Origin: Flavobacterium sp. SUN046
GTDB lineage: Bacteria; Bacteroidota; Bacteroidia; Flavobacteriales; Flavobacteriaceae
Direction of reading: 5' to 3'
Length of the DNA: 64,000 bases
Assembly (NCBI RefSeq): GCF_028867965.1
Contig: NZ_JAPQNT010000007.1
Span: 124,001 to 188,000, forward strand
Part shown: one piece after another, positions 9,128 to 17,520 of the stretch
How the letters are laid out: the number at the start of each line of letters is the position of its first letter
Numbering within the stretch: the stretch's first letter is position 1
The notes under the pieces: model-generated
Seen by the model: only the letters and a program-made list of their open reading frames with translations
Databases searched by the model: none
What the model was told of the DNA's origin: nothing
Made by a program: the position numbers and the translations under genes

Positions 9128-9946
9128 ATGCAAAAAGATATTTCAGTCATAATAAGTACTTATAATTCGCCAGATTGGTTGAAAAAAGTTCTTTATGGAT
9201 ACAACACACAAACGTACAGAAACTTTGAAGTTATCATTGCTGATGATGGCTCAGATGCAAGAACAAAAGACTTAATTGATTGTATTCAAAAGGAAGTTTT
9301 TTATACAATAAACCACGTTTGGCATGAAGATAATGGTTTTCAAAAAACAATTATTCTTAACAAGGCCATTACAATTGCTACTACAGATTATATTTTAATG
9401 ACTGATGGCGATTGTATTCCAAGAGAAGATTTTGTTGAGCAACATATTAAAAATAGAGAAGAAGGTTATTTTCTTTCCGGCGGATATTATAAATTACCAA
9501 TGGATATTTCTAATGATATTAGCAAAGAAGATATTTTTTCGGGTAAATGTTTTGATTTAGATTGGTTGAAAGAGCACGGAATTAAAGGCTCGTTTAAAAA
9601 TAATAAACTAATTACTAACGGAATAAAAAGTTGGTTTTTAAATTTAACGACACCAACAAGCGCTAGTTGGAACGGTCATAATGCATCGGGTTGGAAAAAA
9701 GATTTTTATGCTGTAAACGGATTTGATGAACGCATGCAATATGGCGGTGAAGACCGAGAATTTGGTGAACGTTTATTTAACATCGGAATCAAGTCTAAAC
9801 AAATTAGATATTCAAGCGTTTGCATTCACTTAGATCATGCTCGTGGTTATGTAAAACCTGAAATGATTCAAAAAAACTTACAAATTAGAAAACAAACTAA
9901 GACCAAGAAAAGCACTTGGACTGACTTTGGAATTGTAAAAAAATAA
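9128..9946 (+). CDS. Glycosyltransferase family 2 with galactosyltransferase-type C-terminal region
   Basis: A 272-residue two-part transferase. The N-terminal GT-A part shows SVIISTYNSPDWL, VIIADDGSD, and DYILMTDGDCIPR with the DGD metal site. The C-terminal part SWNGHNASGWKKDF, then VNGFDERMQYGGEDREFGERL resembles the Glyco_transf_7C region (WGxED-like, here GGEDREF) found in chondroitin-polymerase-like and LOS enzymes. Single gene between two minus-strand genes; its stop is immediately followed by the convergent stop of the heptosyltransferase-like gene. Confidence 0.87.
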   Translation: MQKDISVIISTYNSPDWLKKVLYGYNTQTYRNFEVIIADDGSDARTKDLIDCIQKEVFYTINHVWHEDNGFQKTIILNKAITIATTDYILMTDGDCIPREDFVEQHIKNREEGYFLSGGYYKLPMDISNDISKEDIFSGKCFDLDWLKEHGIKGSFKNNKLITNGIKSWFLNLTTPTSASWNGHNASGWKKDFYAVNGFDERMQYGGEDREFGERLFNIGIKSKQIRYSSVCIHLDHARGYVKPEMIQKNLQIRKQTKTKKSTWTDFGIVKK

Positions 9947-11011
9947 TTACTTCAAATTTTGTGTTAAGAAACTTTCTAACTCTGGAATAATCATTTTTGG
10001 CGTTAATTTCAAATACATTTCTCTAGGATTTTTTTCTATTTCTTTATTTTGTTCATACGATAATTCAGAAATTGCATTGGGTAAAAAATCCAATAAATGC
10101 ACTGATTTATGAAATTTTCCATCTTCAAAACTGCTCCAATCGTCTTTGTGAATATAAGGTGAAAAAATAGTAAATGTAGGTTTATTTAAAGCTTTTGCAA
10201 TATGAACAGTGCCACCTTCATTAGAAACCAAAACTGAACATTGATTCATCAAAACTGCAAAATCTCGAATACTTGGCGCATAAACGTCCAAAATAATATT
10301 CGATTTGTTTTTACATAAATCATAAATTTTATCGGCTTCAATTTTTTGATTTGGAGCATAATTGAACAACAAATAGCAGTCGAATTTTTCAGCTATATAA
10401 TCTACAATTTCGGCAACATATTCATAAGGCATTGATTTTTGTGGTGTGCTACCTAAAACACCAAGCATAATTATTTTCTTATTTTGATATTTTTCTGGAA
10501 CCTTAAAGTTTTGTTCTTCTTCGGTCAAAAATATTTTTGGTGCATAGTTAATATTTTCAATAGATTCCACTTGTTGCAACAAATGAATTCTATCTTCAAT
10601 TGCTTTTCCACAAATTTGTGTTTTGCTTTCTAAAATTCCAACCGGATGTGTGTAATAACCTAAATTTCCAATATTTTTACGGCTTTTATGACCAACAGTT
10701 TGTGTAGCACCACCAAATTTACAAATCAATCGGCTTTGTAATTTTGAGTAAGGGTCGAATATGATGTCATATTTTTCATTACGAACTTGATTAATTGTTT
10801 TCATCAAATTCTTGAATTTCTTTAACTCTTTTTCATTTATAGAAACAATTTTGTCAATATTAGGATTATTGATGATAACGCCGTGAGTAAAATCATAAGC
10901 CATTAAATGTACTTCACTATCCGGATATTTAGCTTTGTAATTATTAGCTATAACTGAGCTTATTAGTACATCACCAATTCGTTTGTTTTGTATAATTAAT
11001 ATTTTTTTCAT
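9947..11011 (-). CDS. Glycosyltransferase family 9 (heptosyltransferase-like)
   Basis: A 354-residue GT-B protein. The N-terminus KKILIIQNKRIGDVLISS is the family 9 signature, with the RxGDxL motif. The C-terminal half has IIMLGVLGSTPQKSMPYEYVAEI and the sugar-nucleotide site SNEGGTVHIAKALNKPTFTIF. It fits LPS heptosyltransferases, although many Bacteroidota members may use other sugars. The neighbourhood (two WaaE-like enzymes and a Kdo-kinase-like protein) supports a role in inner-core assembly on the cytoplasmic face of the inner membrane. Confidence 0.88.
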   Translation of the reverse strand: MKKILIIQNKRIGDVLISSVIANNYKAKYPDSEVHLMAYDFTHGVIINNPNIDKIVSINEKELKKFKNLMKTINQVRNEKYDIIFDPYSKLQSRLICKFGGATQTVGHKSRKNIGNLGYYTHPVGILESKTQICGKAIEDRIHLLQQVESIENINYAPKIFLTEEEQNFKVPEKYQNKKIIMLGVLGSTPQKSMPYEYVAEIVDYIAEKFDCYLLFNYAPNQKIEADKIYDLCKNKSNIILDVYAPSIRDFAVLMNQCSVLVSNEGGTVHIAKALNKPTFTIFSPYIHKDDWSSFEDGKFHKSVHLLDFLPNAISELSYEQNKEIEKNPREMYLKLTPKMIIPELESFLTQNLK

Positions 11012-11074
11012 AAAAGTAATTCTTGGTGCAAAGTACTATTTTTTATACTTTTAACGAAAATAATTCAACTTATT

Positions 11075-11830
11075 GTGAAAATCACCATTCATCCAAATTA
11101 TAAAAATCAAGAAAAAGCTATTATTCAATTAGTTATCGATTTTTTTGAATCTGGTGATTTAATTGTAAAAGGATCGCGCAACATCATTAAATCTAATTTT
11201 CTAGGTAATGAAAAGGTAAATATTAAATTTTTTCAAAAACCCGGAATTCTAAAATCAATAATTTACTCTTTTTTTAGAAGTACCAAAGCTAAACGTTCTT
11301 TTAATTATGCTAATTATTTAATCGAACACAAAATTCTAACGCCATTTCCAGTGGCTTATATTGAAAAACGAAACGCATTCGGATTGTTAGGAGAAAGTTT
11401 TTATATCTGTCAGCAAATTGATTACGACTTTACTATTCGCGAATTATTGCACAATCCGTTATTTCCTGAGCGAGAAATAATTTTGCAACAATTTACTGAG
11501 TTTACATTCAAAATGCACCAAGCTAAAATCAATTTTCTTGATCATTCACCCGGAAACACATTGATAGTAAAGAAAGGAACTAAAAAATATGATTTTTATT
11601 TAATCGATTTAAACCGAATGAAATTTCAAAATCTATCCGTCGAAAAACGTATGGATAATTTTAAAAAAATGTGGCTTTCTAAGCAAATGATTAAAGTTAT
11701 TGCAAAAAAATACGCCGAATTAAGCTACGAACCTGTAGACTATCTTTATTTTACTTTGTTAGATAAAACAGCCCAATTCAAGCGCAAAACAGCTAGAAAA
11801 AAATACTTAAAACGAAAAATTGGCAAATAA
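11075..11830 (+). CDS. Lipopolysaccharide kinase (Kdo/WaaP) family protein
   Basis: A 251-residue protein kinase-like protein with a GTG start. K51 in NIKFFQ sits where the ATP-binding lysine is expected; D156 in FLDHSPGN with N161 corresponds to the catalytic loop (D..N), and D178 in LIDLNRM to the metal-binding DFG-type aspartate. This is the arrangement of the KdkA/WaaP/InaA group, which phosphorylates Kdo or heptose of the LPS core. Position beside the heptosyltransferase-like gene agrees. The tail is very basic, which suits a membrane-surface enzyme. A strong terminator follows directly. Confidence 0.84.
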   Translation: MKITIHPNYKNQEKAIIQLVIDFFESGDLIVKGSRNIIKSNFLGNEKVNIKFFQKPGILKSIIYSFFRSTKAKRSFNYANYLIEHKILTPFPVAYIEKRNAFGLLGESFYICQQIDYDFTIRELLHNPLFPEREIILQQFTEFTFKMHQAKINFLDHSPGNTLIVKKGTKKYDFYLIDLNRMKFQNLSVEKRMDNFKKMWLSKQMIKVIAKKYAELSYEPVDYLYFTLLDKTAQFKRKTARKKYLKRKIGK

Positions 11831-11831
11831 A

Positions 11832-11859
11832 AAAATCCGAAAGTAATTTCGGATTTTTT
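11832..11859 (+). terminator. Rho-independent terminator
   Basis: Perfect hairpin AAAATCCGAAA-gtaa-TTTCGGATTTT followed by T residues, starting just after the stop of the Kdo-kinase-like gene. The A-rich 5' side makes it potentially bidirectional. Confidence 0.88.
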
Positions 11860-11911
11860 ATAGTCTTAAACATATTATGAATAATTATTATTCTAAAACG
11901 TATTATTAATA

Positions 11912-11938
11912 TGTCACATTGAGCTTGTCGAAGCGCTA
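11912..11938 (+). repeat. Dispersed 27-bp intergenic repeat, copy 1
   Basis: Copy of TGTCACACTGAGCTTGTCGA followed by AGTGCTT, with differences CACATTGAG and AAGCGCT. Three copies occur in the 249-base space between the Kdo-kinase-like gene and dapD. Confidence 0.75.
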
Positions 11939-11985
11939 CTATAATTATTCTAAATCTTTTATTTTTTTTAATCTTATTACTAATA

Positions 11986-12012
11986 TGTCACACTGAGCTT
12001 GTCGAAGTGCTT
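11986..12012 (+). repeat. Dispersed 27-bp intergenic repeat, copy 2
   Basis: Exact consensus copy (TGTCACACTGAGCTTGTCGA then AGTGCTT). The CACT and AGTG ends form a short imperfect palindrome. Confidence 0.8.
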
Positions 12013-12037
12013 CTATAAAATTTAATTCAAATCAAAC

Positions 12038-12064
12038 TGTCACACTGAGCTTGTCGGAGTGCTT
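12038..12064 (+). repeat. Dispersed 27-bp intergenic repeat, copy 3
   Basis: Same unit as copy 2 with one change (GTCGGAGTG for GTCGAAGTG); lies just downstream of the dapD stop. Confidence 0.78.
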
Positions 12065-12079
12065 CAATAATTAAATTAA

Positions 12080-12895
12080 TTAAACCGCTACATCATATTC
12101 TCTCAAAGCATCATTCAACGATGTCTTTAAATCAGTCGATGGTTTACGTTTTCCAATGATCAAGGCACAAGGCACTTGAAAATCTCCAGCAGCAAACGAT
12201 TTAGTATAACTACCCGGAATCACAACCGATCGTGCCGGAACAAATCCTTTATATTCAATTGGTTCGCTTCCAGTAACATCAATAATTTTTGTTGATGCAG
12301 TCAAGCAAACATTGGCTCCAAGAACTGCCTCTTTTTCAACACGAACGCCTTCAACAACAATACATCTCGAACCAATAAACGCACCATCTTCAATTATTAC
12401 TGGTGCAGCTTGTAATGGTTCTAAAACACCACCAATTCCAACACCACCCGATAAATGTACGTTTTTACCAATTTGAGCACAACTTCCAACCGTTGCCCAT
12501 GTATCAACCATTGTTCCTTCATCTACATACGCACCAATGTTTACATAACTCGGCATCAAAATCACACCTTTAGAAATATAAGCGCCATAACGAGCAACAG
12601 CTGGCGGAACAACACGAATACCTTTTTCAGCATAACCTGTTTTCAAAAGCATTTTATCGTGGTATTCAAAAATGCCAACTTCATGCGTTTCCATTTTCTG
12701 AATCGGAAAATACATTACTACAGCTTTCTTAACCCATTCGTTTACTTGCCACCCATTTTCGGTTGGTTCAGCAACGCGCAATGTTCCAGCATCCAATAAA
12801 GCGATAACTTCTCGAATTGATTTTAATGTAGTTTCTTCTTTTAGCAATTCTCGGTTTTCCCAAGCGGCTTCTATAATAGATTGTAAATTGGTCAT
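12080..12895 (-). CDS. dapD: 2,3,4,5-tetrahydropyridine-2,6-dicarboxylate N-succinyltransferase
   Basis: Enzyme of the succinylase branch of the diaminopimelate/lysine pathway. It acylates tetrahydrodipicolinate using succinyl-CoA. The 271-residue length is standard. A small helical N-terminal domain with ENGWQVNEWVKKAVVMYFP precedes the left-handed beta-helix made of hexapeptide turns (MPSYVNIGAYVDEGTMVDTWATVGSCAQIG), which is the DapD signature. It feeds both lysine and peptidoglycan synthesis. Monocistronic, with its own -7 element 16 bases upstream. Confidence 0.97.
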   Translation of the reverse strand: MTNLQSIIEAAWENRELLKEETTLKSIREVIALLDAGTLRVAEPTENGWQVNEWVKKAVVMYFPIQKMETHEVGIFEYHDKMLLKTGYAEKGIRVVPPAVARYGAYISKGVILMPSYVNIGAYVDEGTMVDTWATVGSCAQIGKNVHLSGGVGIGGVLEPLQAAPVIIEDGAFIGSRCIVVEGVRVEKEAVLGANVCLTASTKIIDVTGSEPIEYKGFVPARSVVIPGSYTKSFAAGDFQVPCALIIGKRKPSTDLKTSLNDALREYDVAV

Positions 12896-12910
12896 AATTT
12901 CAAATTTTTA

Positions 12911-12918
12911 CAAAGATA
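12911..12918 (-). promoter_or_regulatory. -7 promoter element for dapD
   Basis: TATCTTTG on the minus strand matches TAnnTTTG and ends 16 bases upstream of the dapD ATG. Confidence 0.6.
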
Positions 12919-12969
12919 AAATCTTTTTTTTGTAAGAAGCGAATGGTTTGCGAATTTTTGTAAACCTTA

Positions 12970-13032
12970 TTCCTGCTACCTTTCCAAAACTCGCTAAATA
13001 AGCGAGGTTTTTCCCTTGCATCAGGGCTAGAT
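12970..13032. repeat. Hairpin-bearing intergenic element between dapD and the 13101 gene
   Basis: Contains a perfect 6-bp hairpin CTCGCT-aaata-AGCGAG (12990-13006) followed by GTTTTT, flanked by CCTGCTACC on the left and ATCAGGGCTAG on the right. The outer parts are imperfectly complementary. From memory, similar CCTGCTA...CAGGGCTAG elements recur between genes in flavobacterial genomes, so this may be a dispersed element; the core could also act as a terminator. Confidence 0.4.
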
Positions 13033-13100
13033 TGGTTTTGTCTTTTTGAGAGTTTTGTTTTATTTTAGAAAAACTATATTGTTAATCGAATGTATATTTA

Positions 13101-13691
13101 TTAAATGTAGTTTTTAATATACATTTGCAATTCATCTTTTCCAGTATATAAAGTTTCATTTAAAAATGAATATAAACTTAATTGATTATCTTTTAATAAA
13201 AACCAAAATTGAGAGAAGTGTTCAACTTTGAAAATAAAGTCAAAATTACCATTAATAATAAATTTTTCTACAGCTTTATTGTATTTTTGATATCTTTCTG
13301 GAGAATCATCATATAAGTAAACATCACATTTACTTGATTCACAAAAACTACATCCTTCATAAGATTTAAAATTTTTATTTGGTTCTTGAATTATTAAAAT
13401 TTCATTCCATAAAATATTTTTATCAATTTCTATACTTGACAAGAAGCTGTCTAAATCTGTCATCAAGTAGTTTTCTTTTGCCCTAAAAGTAGGAATAATT
13501 TTAAAAGTATCAGAATCAATAAATAAACTTTTGTTATTTCTTTTTAAAATATCTTTAATGATTTTAGGTGATTTTCGGTTATATTTTTTTTCGTTTTTTA
13601 AGTAATCAATTGCATCTTTAGACAGAGCATATTGTCCAAAAATAGAATTTGAAAAAATGATTAAGAGGAACATGATTAAAATTTGTTTCAT
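13101..13691 (-). CDS. Secreted hypothetical protein
   Basis: Not recognised. I place the start at ATG 13691 (MKQILIMFLLIIFSNSIFGQ), because it opens with a classic signal peptide ending FG-Q; the frame extends 21 codons further upstream but that part is not signal-like. The mature part of about 177 residues is lysine-rich and has a cysteine cluster GCSFCESSKC (C-x2-C-x4-C), which could bind metal or form disulfides in the periplasm. The C-terminal half (FIFKVEHFSQFWFLL) is hydrophobic/aromatic. It stands alone between dapD and a divergent lipoprotein gene. Confidence 0.6.
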   Translation of the reverse strand: MKQILIMFLLIIFSNSIFGQYALSKDAIDYLKNEKKYNRKSPKIIKDILKRNNKSLFIDSDTFKIIPTFRAKENYLMTDLDSFLSSIEIDKNILWNEILIIQEPNKNFKSYEGCSFCESSKCDVYLYDDSPERYQKYNKAVEKFIINGNFDFIFKVEHFSQFWFLLKDNQLSLYSFLNETLYTGKDELQMYIKNYI

Positions 13692-13891
13692 TTTTTTATT
13701 GAATCTAAATATAATTATTTTTACAAGGCTTAAAAACATATCTTGATTCTGCATAAATATTAATTTTAAAATAAAAATTTTAACTTCATCAAATATATAA
13801 AAATAAAATATTCTATAAACAAATTAATAGTTGCCAATCATTATGTAATAAATACATTTTATTGTGTAAAATAAAATGATTTCATTGTTCT

Positions 13892-13899
13892 TAAATTTG
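13892..13899 (+). promoter_or_regulatory. -7 promoter element for the META-domain lipoprotein gene
   Basis: TAAATTTG matches TAnnTTTG and lies 35 bases upstream of the ATG at 13935. Confidence 0.5.
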
Positions 13900-13934
13900 T
13901 ACTGTGTAGTAAAAACCGCTATACCTTACTTATT

Positions 13935-14516
13935 ATGAAAAAATCATACCTTATTATTGCCGTTGCATTTCTTTCAATTGTTGGTTGTCAGAAAAAAGAA
14001 ACTGAAGTTACTAATACTTCTGCCGATTCAATTCAGCAAGCAGATACAACAAGTGTTGCCGATATGAAAAACGACACAACAACTACAACAACTAACGATT
14101 CATCTGATGTTGAGTTGCTAAACAAAATGAAAACTACGACCAAAACAATTGAAAACGATCCATCTAAAGGAAAATATGCTTTGGCAGAAACCAAATGGAA
14201 ATTAGTTGAATTAAATGGTAAAGCTGTAAAAAGCACTTCAGATAAAGATTATTTCATCAATCTTGATTCTAAATCAGGAAAATTTGCTGCCTTTGCAGGT
14301 TGTAATTCTATTATGGGAACTTTCGTAATGAAAGCAGCTACCAAATTAGCATTTTTAAAAATAGCTACTACCAAAATGGCGTGCCAAGATTCTAAAACTG
14401 AAATGGATTTTGTAAAAGCTCTAGAAAAAGTAGACAATTACATGATTGAAGGAACAATGTTGCATTTTCACAAAGGAAATTCTAATGCTGTTGCAAAATT
14501 TGAAGCAATAAAATAA
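13935..14516 (+). CDS. META-domain (HslJ-like) lipoprotein
   Basis: A 193-residue predicted lipoprotein. The signal peptide ends in a lipobox LSIVG-C18 (somewhat unusual I-V-G-C), so C18 is the lipidation site. A linker at about 25-60 is rich in Thr, Ser and Asp with a run of six Thr. The C-terminal domain from about 75 has KWKLVELNGK, FAAFAGCNSIMGTF and ATTKMACQDSKTEMDFVKAL, the META/HslJ pattern (GCN..G and TxMAC). Members are envelope proteins of poorly known role, some linked to stress. The two conserved cysteines may form a disulfide. Confidence 0.85.
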   Translation: MKKSYLIIAVAFLSIVGCQKKETEVTNTSADSIQQADTTSVADMKNDTTTTTTNDSSDVELLNKMKTTTKTIENDPSKGKYALAETKWKLVELNGKAVKSTSDKDYFINLDSKSGKFAAFAGCNSIMGTFVMKAATKLAFLKIATTKMACQDSKTEMDFVKALEKVDNYMIEGTMLHFHKGNSNAVAKFEAIK

Positions 14517-14570
14517 TTTTAAATTAATAGGTTGAACGCATTTGTTATTTAACAATCAATTAAATAGAAT

Positions 14571-14597
14571 TGTCACACTGAGCTTGTCGAAGTGCTT
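14571..14597 (+). repeat. Dispersed 27-bp intergenic repeat, copy 4
   Basis: Exact match to copy 2 of the repeat at 11986, here between the META lipoprotein gene and ruvX, in the same orientation. Confidence 0.8.
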
Positions 14598-14675
14598 AAA
14601 AAAGCATTAAAATTTCAAGGCTTTTACCAACACTGACATTTACGTTCTAAATCATATTATTTAGACTATAAAATC

Positions 14676-14700
14676 ATCCTCTTTATTGAGGATTTTTTTA
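14676..14700 (+). terminator. Rho-independent terminator
   Basis: Hairpin ATCCTC-tttatt-GAGGAT followed by a T run, 50 bases before ruvX and 160 bases after the lipoprotein stop. Likely ends the lipoprotein transcript. Confidence 0.72.
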
Positions 14701-14750
14701 TTAAAATCAATTTTGATTTTCAAACTTTCTAACTACTTTTACAAAAAAAA

Positions 14751-15167
14751 ATGCCAAGAATTCTCGCTATAGATTACGGACTTAAACGAACCGGAATAGC
14801 CGTTACCGATGAATTACAAATTATTGCTTCTGGTTTAACTACAATTCCTTCTGAAACGACAATCGATTTTTTAAAAGAGTATTTTATCAAAGAAAATGTT
14901 ACTAAAGTTTTAATTGGTGAACCCAAGCAAATGAATGGTCAACCATCTGAAAGTGCTGAAATTATCGAAAAATTTGTTTCAAAGTTTCAAATAGCTTTTC
15001 CAGCTATGGACTTAGTACGAGTTGATGAACGTTTTACTTCCAAAATGGCATTCCAAACCATGATAGATAGCGGATTAAACAAAAAACAACGTCAAAATAA
15101 AGGTTTGATTGATGAAATTGCGGCAACAATACTATTACAAGATTATTTAACTAGAAAAATGTTTTAA
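14751..15167 (+). CDS. ruvX: Holliday junction resolvase-like protein (RuvX/YqgF family)
   Basis: A 138-residue RNase H-fold protein. The N-terminal strand RILAIDYGLKRTGIAVTD supplies the first catalytic aspartate, TKVLIGEPKQMNG the second strand, and VRVDERFTSKMA the conserved DERxTS motif. The C-terminal LIDEIAATILLQDYL gives the last acidic residue. The family is implicated in pre-16S rRNA 5' maturation and possibly junction resolution. It begins an apparent operon with mqo (4-base gap) and a HAD phosphatase. Confidence 0.93.
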   Translation: MPRILAIDYGLKRTGIAVTDELQIIASGLTTIPSETTIDFLKEYFIKENVTKVLIGEPKQMNGQPSESAEIIEKFVSKFQIAFPAMDLVRVDERFTSKMAFQTMIDSGLNKKQRQNKGLIDEIAATILLQDYLTRKMF

Positions 15168-15171
15168 AAAA

Positions 15172-16653
15172 ATGGAAAATCCTGATGTAATATTAGTTGG
15201 CGCAGGAATAATGAGTGCTACACTTGGAGTTTTTCTTAAAGAATTACAGCCTGATATTAAAATTCATATTTACGAACGATTGAATCAACCAGCATTAGAA
15301 AGTTCTGATGCCTGGAATAATGCAGGAACGGGTCATTCGGCTTTTTGCGAATTGAACTACACACCACAAAATGAAGATGGTTCTGTCGATGCTAAAAAAG
15401 CCATAAAAATTGCTGAAAGTTTTGAATTATCCAAGCAACTTTGGAGCTATTTAGTGGCAAATGATAAACTGCCAAATCCGGATAGTTTCATACATTCAAT
15501 TCCGCATTTGAGTTTCGTTTGGGGAAAAGAAAATGTTGAATATCTCAAAAAACGATATGATGCTTTGGTTCAAAATCCATTATTTTCTAAAATGCAATTC
15601 AGTACCGATGCCACTCAACTAAATTCTTGGATGCCATTGGTTATGAATAATAGAGATGCCAATCAAGAAATTGCCGCGACGTACATGCCGTTAGGAACTG
15701 ATGTGAATTTCGGGAATTTAACACGAAGTTTATTCGATTATTTGTCGAAACAAGAAGGTGTTTCGGTATTTTACAATCATGAAATTAAGAAAATCAGACA
15801 AAATGATGACAAGCATTGGCGTTTAAAAATAACTAATTTAAGCGATGGTTCTAAACTTAAAGACTATTCAAAATTTGTTTTTATCGGTGCTGGTGGTGGT
15901 TCTTTATTGCTATTAGAAAAAGCCAATGTTAAAGAAGGCGAAGGTTTTGGCGGATTTCCTGTAAGTGGTCAATGGCTAAAATGTACCAACGAAGATATTA
16001 TAAAAAATCATCATGTTAAGGTTTACGGAAAAGCTTCTGTTGGTGCGCCACCAATGTCGGTTCCTCATTTAGATACGAGAATTATCAACGGTAAAAAGGA
16101 ATTACTTTTCGGACCTTATGCTGGATTTTCGACTAAATTTTTAAAAAATGGATCGTATTTAGATTTGATAAAATCATTAGAAATTGATAACATTATTCCG
16201 ATGATTTCAGCTGGTTTTCATAATATTGAATTGACTAAATATTTGATAGAACAAGTAATGCAATCGGATGAAAAACGAATCGAAGCATTACAAGAATATT
16301 TTCCAGATGCTAAAGCTGAAGATTGGGAATTATTACAAGCCGGTCAACGTGTTCAAGTAATTAAAAAAGACGAAAAAGAAGGCGGAATATTAGAGTTTGG
16401 TACTGAAGTTATCACTACTCAAGATGGAACTTTAGCTTGTTTACTTGGTGCTTCTCCTGGAGCTTCAACAGCTGTTTCTATAATGATTGATGTATTAAAT
16501 AAGTGTTTTAAAGATGAAATGAATTCTGAAAAATGGCATGAAAAATTAAAAGAAATGATTCCATCTTATGAAAGTTCTTTGAATGAAAATGAGCAACTTT
16601 TGAAAGAAATAAGAGCAAATAATTGTGCAATTCTGAAATTAAATAATGAATAA
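15172..16653 (+). CDS. mqo: Malate:quinone oxidoreductase
   Basis: FAD-dependent peripheral membrane enzyme that oxidises malate to oxaloacetate and passes electrons to quinone, in the TCA cycle. The 493-residue length is standard. The dinucleotide-binding motif DVILVGAGIMSATLG is near residue 4-18, and the family stretch DAWNNAGTGHSAFCELNYTP follows at about 47. C-terminal GAGQRVQVI-type sequence (here QAGQRVQVIKKD) and LACLLGASPGASTAV complete the Mqo signature. Overlaps the next gene by 8 bases. Confidence 0.96.
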   Translation: MENPDVILVGAGIMSATLGVFLKELQPDIKIHIYERLNQPALESSDAWNNAGTGHSAFCELNYTPQNEDGSVDAKKAIKIAESFELSKQLWSYLVANDKLPNPDSFIHSIPHLSFVWGKENVEYLKKRYDALVQNPLFSKMQFSTDATQLNSWMPLVMNNRDANQEIAATYMPLGTDVNFGNLTRSLFDYLSKQEGVSVFYNHEIKKIRQNDDKHWRLKITNLSDGSKLKDYSKFVFIGAGGGSLLLLEKANVKEGEGFGGFPVSGQWLKCTNEDIIKNHHVKVYGKASVGAPPMSVPHLDTRIINGKKELLFGPYAGFSTKFLKNGSYLDLIKSLEIDNIIPMISAGFHNIELTKYLIEQVMQSDEKRIEALQEYFPDAKAEDWELLQAGQRVQVIKKDEKEGGILEFGTEVITTQDGTLACLLGASPGASTAVSIMIDVLNKCFKDEMNSEKWHEKLKEMIPSYESSLNENEQLLKEIRANNCAILKLNNE

Positions 16654-17437
16654 TATCAAACTAATTGTATCCGATTTAGACGGAACTTTATTAGATTCTA
16701 ATCATCAATTACCACCTGATTTCTGGCAAGTCGAACAACAATTAAGAGATAAAAACATCATTTTTGCAATAGCAACCGGAAGACAATTTTATAATATCAT
16801 ACAAGTTTTTGATAAAATAAAAGACACTACTTTATTTTTAGCCGAAAATGGAACGTATGGTTTTTACAACGGAAAAGAAATTTTTGTAAATCCGTTGCCA
16901 ATGGAGAAAGCTATTGAATTTGTGAAAATTGGAAGAACAATTGAAAATGCTTATCCAATTATTTGTGGTAAAAATGCGGCTTATGTAGAAAATTCAGAAG
17001 AACGATTTCTGACTGAAGTGAGAAAGTATTATTCAAAATTAGAAATTGTATCCGATTTGACTCAAGTGAAAGACGACGTTTTAAAAGTAACTTTTTGTGA
17101 TTTTCAAGACGTTCCTACTAATAGTTATTTGTATTTTAAAGAATTTTCTAATGAATTTAAAATAGCTATTTCAGGAACAGTTTGGCTAGATATTACAGGA
17201 TTTTCAGCTAATAAAGGCGTTGCAATTGAAACCATTCAAAAACAATTGAATATTAGTTTTGACGAAACTATGGTTTTTGGCGATTTTCTAAACGATTATG
17301 AAATGATGCAAACAGCAAAATACAGTTTTGCTATGAAAAATGCGCATCCAGATATTGTTGCAATTTCTAATTATCAAACTAAATTAGACAACAATAACAA
17401 TGGTGTAACAGAAACGATAAAAGAATTTCTTTTATAA
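16646..17437 (+). CDS. HAD-superfamily Cof-type phosphatase
   Basis: A 263-residue HAD IIB hydrolase. Motif 1 is LIVSDLDGTLLDS with the nucleophile Asp; motif 2 threonine is in FAIATGR; motif 3 lysine is in SANKGVAIETI; motif 4 is VFGDFLNDYEM. A large cap domain lies between motifs 2 and 3, as in Cof/YbiV sugar-phosphate or phospholipid-headgroup phosphatases. Substrate cannot be assigned. Third gene of the ruvX-mqo unit, overlapping mqo by 8 bases. Confidence 0.9.
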   Translation: MNNIKLIVSDLDGTLLDSNHQLPPDFWQVEQQLRDKNIIFAIATGRQFYNIIQVFDKIKDTTLFLAENGTYGFYNGKEIFVNPLPMEKAIEFVKIGRTIENAYPIICGKNAAYVENSEERFLTEVRKYYSKLEIVSDLTQVKDDVLKVTFCDFQDVPTNSYLYFKEFSNEFKIAISGTVWLDITGFSANKGVAIETIQKQLNISFDETMVFGDFLNDYEMMQTAKYSFAMKNAHPDIVAISNYQTKLDNNNNGVTETIKEFLL

Positions 17438-17455
17438 AAATTTCTTAATATGGCG

Positions 17456-17484
17456 AAAAATCAGACGCTCAATCTGCTTTTTTT
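17456..17484 (+). terminator. Possible terminator after the HAD gene
   Basis: AAAAA-t-CAGA-cgctcaa-TCTG-c-TTTTTTT forms an interrupted hairpin with a T run, directly before the def promoter. Moderate stem only. Confidence 0.5.
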
Positions 17485-17487
17485 GAC

Positions 17488-17495
17488 TATTTTTG
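17488..17495 (+). promoter_or_regulatory. -7 promoter element for def
   Basis: TATTTTTG matches TAnnTTTG, 25 bases upstream of the def ATG. Confidence 0.5.
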
Positions 17496-17520
17496 CAAAA
17501 ATTAATTCTAAATTCTCACG

